6,723 nt of DNA from Leucobacter sp. (GCA_031178565.1 JAPSIU010000149.1:1-6723); one strand, 5' to 3'. Numbered from the stretch's first letter, positions 1 through 5,288 are shown. The notes: generated by a model from the sequence alone, not told the origin. Made by a program: numbers and translations.

Positions 1-325
1 GTGCGCTCCCGGGGTAGGGGAGCTCCTGGGCGAGCAGGCCGACGCTCGCGGGGAGCACGACCGTGCCGTCGTCGGGGAGCAGTGAGCCGGAGAGGATCCG
101 CAGCAGGGTGGATTTGCCGGTCCCGTTCTCCCCGATCAGGCCGATGCGGTCTCCGGGCGAGGCGGTGAACGAGATATCGCTGAGGACCCGGCGGTCCTGA
201 TAGGAGTGCGATATCCCGTCCGCGGAGAGATGGGTTGCTCGCCGGACAGCGGGATCGGCCGCGCGCGAAGCGCGAGCCGCTGCGGAGGTGTCGGGGGTGC
301 TGGAGGTGCGAATGGGTGCCGGCAC
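1..325 (-). CDS. ABC-F family ATP-binding protein, N-terminal part (gene cut by window edge)
   Basis: Seen: the minus strand from 325 to the window edge encodes the start of an ABC ATPase. In the 108 visible residues, Walker A (GENGTGKS) is at about 65-72, followed by LLRILSG and a Q-loop region with LLAQE around residue 100. Family knowledge: ATHLSADGISHSY followed by GDRIGLIGENGTGKST and LLAQE is typical of soluble tandem-ATPase ABC-F proteins, which have no membrane domain and mostly act on the ribosome (translation factors or antibiotic target protection). The start is set at a GTG (325-323) because AAAGG lies 7 nt upstream. This leaves an Ala/Arg-rich stretch of about 30 residues ahead of the conserved ATHLSADGIS, longer than usual, and no better start is visible downstream. 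Frame-open sequence continues upstream of the GTG without a well-placed start. The second ATPase domain, linker and signature motifs lie outside the window, so subfamily and drug specificity cannot be judged. Confidence 0.82.
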   Translation of the reverse strand, partial: MPAPIRTSSTPDTSAAARASRAADPAVRRATHLSADGISHSYQDRRVLSDISFTASPGDRIGLIGENGTGKSTLLRILSGSLLPDDGTVVLPASVGLLAQELPYPGSA

Positions 326-482
326 GATGCCGCCTTTCGGAACGTCGATGAGTTCCGCCGGGCGTGATGCAGGGAGTCGCGTGAGAACGGGGACGCGGGT
401 TCGAGCGGCTCGGAGAGCGAGCGGCGGGCGTCTCGTGAGAATCGGACACGCAGCATCCCGGCGCCTCGGGCGCGGAACGGGG
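326..482 (-). other. Long 5' leader of the ABC-F gene
   Basis: Between the predicted start point (about 499-500) and the GTG at 325 lie about 175 nt, an unusually long leader. It opens with a three-codon ORF, GTG AAG AAC TGA (499 down to 488), almost exactly at the predicted transcription start. It also contains an ATG at 456-454 that opens a longer frame overlapping the ABC-F start out of frame. Leaders with small ORFs are known for some ABC-F resistance genes, where ribosome stalling controls readthrough. I do not see a clear terminator hairpin with a U-run here, so attenuation is only a possibility. Confidence 0.35.
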
Positions 483-503
483 CTGCGTCAGTTCTTCACG
501 CAG
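483..503. promoter_or_regulatory. 21-bp inverted repeat over the ABC-F transcription start
   Basis: On the minus strand CTGCGT, then 9 nt, then ACGCAG: perfect 6-bp arms at 503-498 and 488-483. It begins 3 bp downstream of the -10 hexamer and covers the predicted +1. That is a common position for a repressor operator, and as RNA it would form a small hairpin enclosing the three-codon ORF. No regulator gene is in the window to pair with it. Confidence 0.35.
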
Positions 504-506
504 ACG

Positions 507-535
507 ACTATGCCACGGAGGCGCGCGAGGCGCAA
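507..535 (-). promoter_or_regulatory. Promoter of the ABC-F gene
   Basis: Minus strand: a -35 hexamer TTGCGC (535-530), a 17-bp spacer, and a -10 hexamer CATAGT (512-507). The spacing is ideal and the -10 matches the sigma-70-type consensus at four of six positions in an otherwise very GC-rich stretch. The predicted start point is at 499-500. It diverges from the promoter at 562-590, with 26 bp between the two -35 hexamers. Confidence 0.5.
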
Positions 536-561
536 GGGCTCTCCATTCGGGCTCGAGGTGG

Positions 562-590
562 TTCACGTCGGGAGCCGGCGGCGGTAGCCT
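562..590 (+). promoter_or_regulatory. Promoter of the SRPBCC-domain gene
   Basis: A -35 hexamer TTCACG (562-567), a 17-bp spacer and a -10 hexamer TAGCCT (585-590), which fits the actinobacterial TANNNT pattern. The predicted start point is about 597, giving a leader of about 35 nt that contains the GGGGAGG ribosome binding site at 621-627. Confidence 0.5.
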
Positions 591-631
591 GGGAACGACG
601 AGCGCGGGTTCGGCCCGCCCGGGGAGGCGCT

Positions 632-1129
632 ATGACGATCGAAGCAACCGGAAATGTGATTCCCACCGTCCGCGGGGCCGACCTGGTGCTCGTGCGGTCG
701 CTCGCGCTCTCCGCCGAGGACGCGTGGGGGTACCTCACGGACACGACGCTCACCGAGCAGTGGTTCGGGCCGTGGGAGGGCGACGGACGAGCCGGGGGAA
801 GCGTGCGGATCCGGATGCGGTTCGAGGAGAACGAACCCGCGATCCGGGCCCGGATCCTCGCCTGCGAGGCTCCCCGGCATCTCGCGTTGAGCACCGTCGA
901 CGAGTACGGCAGCTGGGAGCTGGAGCTGTTCCTCGAGGAGGACGGCGACGAGGAGTGCCTGCTGAGCTTCGTCCACCATCTCGATGACGACTCCGACGTC
1001 GGCGACGTCGGGCCCGGCTGGGAGTACTACCTCGACCTGCTGGTCGCCGCGACCGAGGGAACCGAGCAGCCGAGCTTCGACCGGTACTACCCGGCCCTGC
1101 GCGAGGAGTACCTGGCGAAGCGGCGCTGA
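632..1129 (+). CDS. SRPBCC/AHSA1-like domain protein
   Basis: A 165-residue soluble protein. Family knowledge: the order of motifs fits the START-like SRPBCC fold of the AHSA1 (Hsp90-ATPase activator homologue) type. Residues 28-47 (AEDAWGYLTD, then EQWFGPWEG) match the 'W..lTd...l..Wf.p' entry. RAGGSVRIRM (53-62) matches the 'pGG.f.lr' strand, EAPRHLALS (79-87) the 'eP.rrL' turn, and GPGWEYYLDLL (127-137) the C-terminal 'GW..yLd.L' helix. Members bind hydrophobic ligands in a central cavity, and their individual roles are usually unknown. Length is normal for a single-domain member. The stretch 102-126 is strongly acidic (EEDGDEE, DDDSD). The start is supported by GGGGAGG ending 4 nt before the ATG. 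It is transcribed alone, divergent from the ABC-F gene and convergent with the alcohol dehydrogenase. The fold is fairly secure; no ligand or pathway can be named. Confidence 0.88.
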   Translation: MTIEATGNVIPTVRGADLVLVRSLALSAEDAWGYLTDTTLTEQWFGPWEGDGRAGGSVRIRMRFEENEPAIRARILACEAPRHLALSTVDEYGSWELELFLEEDGDEECLLSFVHHLDDDSDVGDVGPGWEYYLDLLVAATEGTEQPSFDRYYPALREEYLAKRR

Positions 1130-1134
1130 GGCCG

Positions 1135-1194
1135 CTCCGGCGCCCGGAGGTCTTCCGCGAGCCTCGGGACGCCGGAGGGGATCCCGGTCCTCCG
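1135..1194. terminator. Possible bidirectional terminator between convergent genes
   Basis: The 67-bp gap between the stops of the SRPBCC gene and the alcohol dehydrogenase holds two inverted repeats. One is CTCCGG-CGC-CCGGAG (1135-1149). The other is CGGAGG (1173-1178) pairing with CCTCCG (1189-1194). Because CTCCGG/CCGGAG and CGGAGG/CCTCCG are related, alternative pairings between them are also possible. Neither hairpin has a clear U-run, so intrinsic termination is weakly supported. The location between convergent stops is the main argument. Confidence 0.35.
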
Positions 1195-1196
1195 CT

Positions 1197-2231
1197 CTAG
1201 GGAACGACGACCGCGCGGCCTCGGACCGCTCCGTCGTGCAGCCTCGCGTAGGCCTCGGGAGCCTCGTCGATCGAGTAGCGCTCCACATGGACGTCGACCG
1301 CGCCGACCCGCGCGAGATCCAGCACCTCCATGAGCTCGCTGCGGCTGCCCCAGTAGGGATTGCGCACCGAGGCCCCGAAGGGCGTCGAGAAGAAGCCCGC
1401 CTGCATGAGCCCGCCGCCGATGCCGACGATCTGCACGTCGCCGTCCACCGCGACGGTCTCGCGCGCGATGTCGATGGTCGGCTGCACGCCGGCGAAATCG
1501 AAGACGGCTTCCGCTCCCCGCCCTCCGGTGAGTTCGCGGATCCGACGCGCCGCGTCGGGACCCGAGATCACGGTGTGGTGGGCGCCGACCTCCCTGGCGA
1601 GTTCCAGCTTCTCCTCGCTCGTGTCGACGGCGATGACGGTCGCGGCCGACACAGCCCGGATGACCTGCACTCCGACGTGTCCGAGTCCTCCGACGCCGAT
1701 GACGACGGCCGTGGCTCCTGCGTAGAGCCGATCCTTCGAGGACATGATCGCGTGGTACGGCGTGAGGCCGGCGTCCGTGAGGGACACGACCTCGACGGGG
1801 TCGAGGTCGCCGAGCGGCACGAGATGGCGTTTGTCGTCGATGACGACGTACTCCGCCATCGCGCCCGGCGCCCCGAGGCCGGGAGGCTGGATCCCGAGTT
1901 CGGCGGCGCGCGGGCAGTAGTTCTCGCGGCCCTGCGCGCACGCGTGGCAGAGTCCGCAGCCCCAGGGCCCGTAGATCGCGTAGGAACCGCCGAGTTCGAT
2001 GCCCTCGACGCCCTCTCCCAGCTTGTCGACCACACCCGCGCCCTCGTGACCCAGGGTGAGCGGGAGCCCGTAGGTGTAGGACTCCTCGGGGAGGCCCATG
2101 ACGAACCAGTCGGAGTGGCAGAGACCCGCGGCGGTGACGCGGAGCCTGATCTGTCCCGGTCCGGGTTCGGGGGTCTCGATCTCGACGATCTCCGGCCCCT
2201 TGCCGATCTCGCGGTACTGCACGGCTTTCAT
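1197..2231 (-). CDS. Zinc-dependent NAD+ alcohol dehydrogenase (ADH-A-like)
   Basis: A 344-residue cytosolic medium-chain dehydrogenase that should interconvert alcohols and aldehydes/ketones with NAD(H). Seen: catalytic zinc ligands C38 (GLCHSD), H62-E63 (GHEG) and D153 (LTDAGLTPYH). Structural zinc cysteines are C92, C95, C98 and C106 (CGLCHACAQGRENYC). The Rossmann motif GVGGLG is at 179-184, and D203 (VIAVD) ends the second beta strand, which favours NAD over NADP. The layout GYGPWGCG-type loop, PPGLG, and PYWGSRSELMEV near 292-303 closely resembles, from memory, Rhodococcus ruber ADH-A, a broad-range secondary-alcohol/ketone enzyme of almost the same length. Substrate range here is inference. 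One oddity is ELGGSYAIYG at 79-88, where relatives usually have a GD pair. The start is supported by GAGAGGAG ending 4 nt before the ATG. It is the last gene of the probable operon, 91 nt after the flavoenzyme stop, and ends in TAG (1199-1197). Confidence 0.94.
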   Translation of the reverse strand: MKAVQYREIGKGPEIVEIETPEPGPGQIRLRVTAAGLCHSDWFVMGLPEESYTYGLPLTLGHEGAGVVDKLGEGVEGIELGGSYAIYGPWGCGLCHACAQGRENYCPRAAELGIQPPGLGAPGAMAEYVVIDDKRHLVPLGDLDPVEVVSLTDAGLTPYHAIMSSKDRLYAGATAVVIGVGGLGHVGVQVIRAVSAATVIAVDTSEEKLELAREVGAHHTVISGPDAARRIRELTGGRGAEAVFDFAGVQPTIDIARETVAVDGDVQIVGIGGGLMQAGFFSTPFGASVRNPYWGSRSELMEVLDLARVGAVDVHVERYSIDEAPEAYARLHDGAVRGRAVVVP

Positions 2232-2258
2232 GACGCTCCTCTCGCTCGCTGGCTGCGC

Positions 2259-2305
2259 CTGGACGACGCGTTTCCAGTCTCGCGCGTCGCGCGGTGAAGC
2301 GCGAG
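2259..2305. repeat. Inverted repeats in the flavoenzyme-ADH spacer
   Basis: The 91-nt spacer holds two dyads. CTCGCGC (2279-2285) pairs perfectly with GCGCGAG (2299-2305) over a 13-nt loop. CTGGA (2259-2263) pairs with TCCAG (2273-2277) over 9 nt. Transcribed in the operon direction the first would be a GC-rich hairpin of 7 bp without a U-run. It could stabilise or process the mRNA and set ADH levels relative to the upstream genes. No convincing promoter for a separate ADH transcript was found. Confidence 0.3.
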
Positions 2306-2322
2306 GGGTTGCGAGGCGCGGA

Positions 2323-3375
2323 TCAGGGGATACGATCGCCCTCGACGGGGCCCTCCGTGTTCGGCTTCCATCCGAGCGCGGGGGCGACGTGCTCCGCGAA
2401 GCTCTGCAGCACGTGGAGGTTGTACTCGGGGCCGAGCTGGTTCGGGATCGTGAGCATGAGGGTATCGGCCGACATCACGGCCTCGTCGGCCCGCAGCTGC
2501 TCGATCAGGCGGTCGGGGGTGTCGGCGTAGGTCTTGCCGAACGTCGAGCGGAGTCCGTCGATGATCCCGATCTGGTCCTGGCTCTCGCGGGATCGCAGCC
2601 CGAAGTACGCCTCGTCGAGCTCGTTCACGATGGGGAACACGCTGCGGCTCACCGACACGCGCGGCGACCCGCTGTGGCCGGCCTCGCGGTAGGCCGCGCG
2701 GAAGCGGTCGATCTGTTCCCGCTGCAGCACGTGGAACGGTTCGCCCGTCGCCTCGGTCAGCAGCGTCGAGCTCATGAGATTGACGCCGCTGCGGCCCGTG
2801 GCCTCCGCGGTGGCGCGGGATCCGGCGCCCCACCAGATCCGGTCCCGCAGGCCCGGGGAGTGAGGTTCGATCGCGAGGCGTCCCGCCGGGCCCATCTGAG
2901 GATCGGCGTCGACGACCGTCCCGCCCTCGACCGCGCGGAGGAAGAGCTCGAACTTCTCGCGTGCGAGGTCGGCGCCGCGGGGGTCCTCGGCCCCCGTGTA
3001 GCCGAAGGCCTCGTACCCGCGGAGGGCGGTCTCGGGGGATCCCCGGCTCACGCCGAGCGCGACCCTGCCGTCGGCGATGAGGTCGAGCGCCGCGGCCTCC
3101 TCCGCGAGGTAGAGCGGGTTCTCGTAGCGCATGTCGATGACGCCCGTGCCCACCTCGATGCGCTTCGTGCGCGCCGCCATCGCGGTGAGCAGCGGGATCG
3201 GCGAAGCGGCCTGCCGCGCGAAGTGGTGGACTCGCACGTAGGCGCCGTTGACGCCGATCTCGTCGGCGCCCTCGGCGAGTTCGATCGTCTGCCGCAGCAT
3301 GTCGCCCGCGGTGCGCACGCGTGTGCCCGGGACGGCGCCGTAGTGCCCGAAGGACAGGAATCCGAATGCTCTCAT
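2323..3375 (-). CDS. LLM class flavin-dependent oxidoreductase
   Basis: A 350-residue luciferase-like (TIM-barrel) flavoenzyme. Family members use reduced FMN or F420 for monooxygenation or hydride transfer in the cytosol. Seen: the N-terminal strand FGFLSFGHYG (4-13); AYVRVHHFARQAASPIPLLTA (46-66), typical of the loop after the second strand; then RIEVGTGVIDMRYENPLYLAEEAAALDLIADGRVALGVSRG (72-112). That stretch is the family hallmark (GTGV, NP...AEE...LD...GR..LGV.RG). WWGAGSRATAEATGRSGVNLM (181-201) fits the phosphate/flavin-binding region. Length is normal. The ATG at 3375 is chosen because the homologous strand starts there and no start codon lies upstream in frame. It has no Shine-Dalgarno and shares ATGA with the stop of a 14-codon ORF. 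It starts 74 nt after the amidohydrolase stop and precedes the alcohol dehydrogenase, suggesting one catabolic operon. The LLM family is too broad to name a substrate or to decide between FMN and F420. Confidence 0.92.
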   Translation of the reverse strand: MRAFGFLSFGHYGAVPGTRVRTAGDMLRQTIELAEGADEIGVNGAYVRVHHFARQAASPIPLLTAMAARTKRIEVGTGVIDMRYENPLYLAEEAAALDLIADGRVALGVSRGSPETALRGYEAFGYTGAEDPRGADLAREKFELFLRAVEGGTVVDADPQMGPAGRLAIEPHSPGLRDRIWWGAGSRATAEATGRSGVNLMSSTLLTEATGEPFHVLQREQIDRFRAAYREAGHSGSPRVSVSRSVFPIVNELDEAYFGLRSRESQDQIGIIDGLRSTFGKTYADTPDRLIEQLRADEAVMSADTLMLTIPNQLGPEYNLHVLQSFAEHVAPALGWKPNTEGPVEGDRIP

Positions 3376-3416
3376 GCAGGATGCAACGCGCGCCGGACAG
3401 ATGTATTCCCGCGCAT
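3372..3416 (-). CDS. Possible 14-codon upstream ORF coupled to the flavoenzyme
   Basis: ATG at 3416-3414 opens a frame encoding MRGNTSVRRALHPA and ends in a TGA (3374-3372) that overlaps the flavoenzyme ATG as ATGA. It lies in the 74-nt gap after the amidohydrolase stop. The flavoenzyme start lacks a ribosome binding site, so arrival by reinitiation would make sense. Against it: the small ORF has no Shine-Dalgarno either, has no run of regulatory codons, and an ORF this short can occur by chance. It could be a translational-coupling device rather than a functional peptide. Confidence 0.3.
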   Translation of the reverse strand: MRGNTSVRRALHPA

Positions 3417-3449
3417 GTAATTCGGACGCCGGCGACGATCCTGCGCAAC

Positions 3450-5099
3450 TCAGGCGGGTGCCAGTTCGCCCTCCGCGTCGTACCGGAAGCGGCCGTCGAT
3501 CATGGTCGCACGCACCTCGATTTCGCCGATCCGCTCGGGTGCGACGGCGGCGATGTCGTCGGAGAGCACCACGAGATCCGCGATCCTGCCGCGGGACAGC
3601 ATCCCCTTGCGGTGCTCCTCGTGGACGGCGTAGGCGGAGCCGTGGGTGTAGGCGCGCAGCGCCTGAGCCGGGGTGAGCGCCTCGCGGAGCCCGATCGGCG
3701 CCCCCGAGGCGGAGCGGCGGTTGACCATGTCGTGCAGGCTCCGCATCGGCTCGCCGGGCACGACCGGTGCGTCCGAGGAGCCGGGGAGCTCGACGCCGGC
3801 GTCGACGAAGCTCCGCATGCGGTAGGCGAGATCGAGCCGTTCGTCGCCGAGCGCCGAGGCGAAGCCGTCGCCGAGCACGGAGATGAAGCGCCCCTGCGGA
3901 ACCGGGACGTGGCCGCCCCGAGCGATCCGCTCCAGCTGAGCGTCGGACGCGACGGCGACGTGCTCGATGCGGTGTCGCGTGTTCGCGCGCGGAAGCGACG
4001 CCTGGCCCGCATCGAACGCGTCGAGCACGACGTCGAGTGCGCGATCGCCGATCGCGTGAGCGGCGATCTGCCAGCCGTTGACGTGCGCGGTGACGAGCAA
4101 CTCGTGCAACTCCCGCTCGTCCCACTGCATGAAGCCCGCGTTGCCGGGGGTGTCGTGGTAGTCGCAGCACATCGCCGCGGTCCGCCCGATGAGCGAGCCG
4201 TCGCTCATCACCTTGACGGGCCCGATGCGCAGCCGATCGTCGCCGAGCCCGGTGCGGATCCCGAGATCGATGCCCCAGCCGTCTCCGCCGCCGATGGGCC
4301 CGATCCCGTGGAGCGCATCGATGTAGGGCATGAGCGTGAGCCGGGTGTGCAGCAGGCCGCGCTCGAGAGCCGTCTGGTAGGCGCGCACGTCGGCGGGGCC
4401 GTGTCCGATCATGGTACCCGCGACGCCCGGCTCGGTCGCGCTCGTGAGCCCCTGGCGCAGGCACCACTGCGACGCGGCGGCGAGCGCCTCGACCAGTTCC
4501 TCCTGAGCCACGGGCTTCAGCACGTGATCCACGAGGAGCATCGCCTGCTCCTGCAGGAGACCGTTCGCCGTCCCGTCGTCCCGGCGGCCGAGATCGCCCC
4601 CGAGCGGGGCCTCGAGCGCGTCGGGATCGGCGTGTCCCGCGCGACGGAACGCCTCGCTGTTGGCCACGGCCATGTGCTTCGAGTTGTGCACGAGGTAGAC
4701 CGGTCTGCCGCCGGCGATGCGGTCGAGTACCTCGCGGTCGGGGTGCGCGCCGATCTTGTTCTGATCGTAGCCCTTCCCGATGATCCACGCGTCCTCCGGC
4801 TTCGACGCGGCGAAGGTCTCAACCCGGCGGTAGAGCTCGTCGAGGGTGGGGGCCGCCTCGGCCGCGAGGTCCAGCTGCTGCATCTCGAGCCCGACCATGG
4901 AGAAGTGGAAGTGGGCGTCGTTGAACCCCGGGACGACGGGGGCGCCGCCGAGGTCGATGTGCTCGTCGGCCGTGACGGAGTCGAGGTCGGCGTCGAAGCC
5001 CACGATCCGGCCTCCGAGGAGCCCGAGCCGGCTCGCGTGCGGCCGCTCCGGGTCGACGGTCGTGATCCGGGCATTGTCGATGATGGTGTCGATGCGCAT
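3450..5099 (-). CDS. Amidohydrolase family 3 protein (YtcJ-like metal-dependent hydrolase)
   Basis: A 549-residue metal-dependent hydrolase of the amidohydrolase superfamily, family 3, which includes YtcJ-like proteins and N-substituted formamide deformylases. It should hydrolyse an amide or related C-N bond in the cytosol; no signal peptide is seen. Seen: an N-terminal beta-sandwich segment (DTIIDNARITTVDP) leads to VVPGFNDAHFHF with metal ligands H63 and H65. KVMSDGSLIGRTA follows (K296 at the position of the bridging lysine), then AAHAIGDRA (H348), RHRIEH (H380 or H376), and GSSDAPVVPGEP (D443, the catalytic aspartate). The C-terminus HGSAYAVHEEHRKGMLSRGRIADLVVLSDD is the usual return to the beta-sandwich. 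Length is typical. The ATG at 5099 is set by AGGAAGG ending 4 nt upstream; the open frame runs further 5' but that part is the complement of the ABC ATPase. It is the first gene of the probable three-gene operon and diverges from the ABC exporter. Substrate is unknown. Confidence 0.93.
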   Translation of the reverse strand: MRIDTIIDNARITTVDPERPHASRLGLLGGRIVGFDADLDSVTADEHIDLGGAPVVPGFNDAHFHFSMVGLEMQQLDLAAEAAPTLDELYRRVETFAASKPEDAWIIGKGYDQNKIGAHPDREVLDRIAGGRPVYLVHNSKHMAVANSEAFRRAGHADPDALEAPLGGDLGRRDDGTANGLLQEQAMLLVDHVLKPVAQEELVEALAAASQWCLRQGLTSATEPGVAGTMIGHGPADVRAYQTALERGLLHTRLTLMPYIDALHGIGPIGGGDGWGIDLGIRTGLGDDRLRIGPVKVMSDGSLIGRTAAMCCDYHDTPGNAGFMQWDERELHELLVTAHVNGWQIAAHAIGDRALDVVLDAFDAGQASLPRANTRHRIEHVAVASDAQLERIARGGHVPVPQGRFISVLGDGFASALGDERLDLAYRMRSFVDAGVELPGSSDAPVVPGEPMRSLHDMVNRRSASGAPIGLREALTPAQALRAYTHGSAYAVHEEHRKGMLSRGRIADLVVLSDDIAAVAPERIGEIEVRATMIDGRFRYDAEGELAPA

Positions 5100-5110
5100 G
5101 GGGCCTTCCT

Positions 5111-5135
5111 GGGCGGGTCGCGGGCGGGTCGTGGG
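5111..5135 (+). repeat. Tandem 11-bp repeat with G-quadruplex pattern
   Basis: GGGCGGGTCG occurs at 5111-5120 and again at 5122-5131 (period 11 bp), followed by TGGG. The plus strand thus has five GGG runs with loops of 1, 4, 1 and 4 nt, satisfying the G3N1-7 quadruplex pattern. It lies directly upstream of the AGGAAGG ribosome binding site of the amidohydrolase, on the template strand of that gene. The 11-bp period could also suit two protein subunits on one helix face. Confidence 0.4.
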
Positions 5136-5205
5136 AAGCGGGCCGTCCGTCGCGATCCCGGCCGCGCCGGCGCGGGCGGAGGCGAAACGGGGCTGTCGAA
5201 GCATG

Positions 5206-5231
5206 GTACCGGGGGAGGATCGCCCCGGTAC
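5206..5231. promoter_or_regulatory. Perfect 9-8-9 inverted repeat (candidate operator)
   Basis: GTACCGGGG (5206-5214), an 8-nt spacer and CCCCGGTAC (5223-5231) form a perfect dyad of 26 bp. It lies inside the 177-bp gap between the divergent amidohydrolase operon and ABC exporter. Relative to the predicted minus-strand start point (about 5254) it falls downstream, where a bound repressor would block transcription. Relative to the plus-strand start it falls about 46-71 bp upstream. As RNA of the amidohydrolase leader it would be a strong 9-bp hairpin. The matching regulator is not encoded in the window. Confidence 0.5.
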
Positions 5232-5260
5232 TCGAGGGCGACGCGGCGACCGGGTGTCCG

Positions 5261-5288
5261 AGCCTAGCTTCGAAGCATGGAGATTCAA
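5261..5288 (-). promoter_or_regulatory. Promoter of the amidohydrolase operon
   Basis: Minus strand: a -35 hexamer TTGAAT (5288-5283), a 16-bp spacer and a -10 hexamer TAGGCT (5266-5261), a good TANNNT match. The -35 lies within the first codons of the divergent ATPase gene, so the two transcription units overlap physically. The predicted start at about 5254 gives a leader of about 155 nt containing the inverted repeat at 5206-5231 and the tandem repeat at 5111-5135. Confidence 0.45.
5265..5276 (+). promoter_or_regulatory. -10 hexamer of the ABC exporter and abutting palindrome
   Basis: TAGCTT (5265-5270) fits TANNNT and places the transcription start at about 5277, the A of the ATG, implying a leaderless mRNA as is frequent in actinobacteria. 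No good -35 is visible at 16-18 bp. The hexamer shares bases with the opposite-strand -10 at 5266-5261. A perfect 10-bp palindrome GCTTCGAAGC (5267-5276) fills the space from inside the -10 to the start codon. Confidence 0.4.

Larger units (their letters stand above)
5196..5280 (+). repeat. 11-nt direct repeat TCGAAGCATGG
   Basis: TCGAAGCATGG is found at 5196-5206 and again at 5270-5280, 74 bp apart. The second copy includes the ABC ATPase start codon. The first also contains ATGG but opens a different frame with no homology. It may mark a local duplication or paired binding sites in the divergent control region. Confidence 0.45.

Noticed and set aside
136..456. A 106-residue minus-strand ORF (starts MLRVRFSRDARR) that could be a leader protein of the ABC-F gene
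   Set aside because: It has no good ribosome site, is Pro/Arg-rich as expected of a shadow frame, and its last 190 nt lie on top of the ABC-F coding sequence.
1135..1149. CTCCGG-CGC-CCGGAG as a firm intrinsic terminator
   Set aside because: The stem is only 6 bp and lacks a U-run on either strand, so it is kept only as a possible terminator.
984..2297. A 437-residue plus-strand ORF across the alcohol dehydrogenase
   Set aside because: It is the antisense frame of a clear dehydrogenase, with no domain and no ribosome binding site.
3372..3450. A sulfur-type leader peptide ahead of the flavoenzyme (one frame reads ARVASCM, slightly like known actinobacterial leader peptides)
   Set aside because: That frame has no start codon in the gap, and the resemblance is only a few residues.
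2323..4788. An 821-residue open frame on the minus strand that would fuse a long Arg/Ala-rich sequence to the flavoenzyme
   Set aside because: The upstream half is the wrong frame of the amidohydrolase gene, with Arg-rich low-complexity composition. The flavoenzyme fold starts cleanly at the ATG at 3375.
3321..5267. A 648-residue plus-strand ORF across the amidohydrolase
   Set aside because: Antisense shadow caused by high third-position GC; its sequence is a repetitive Arg/Val/Asp mixture without family motifs.
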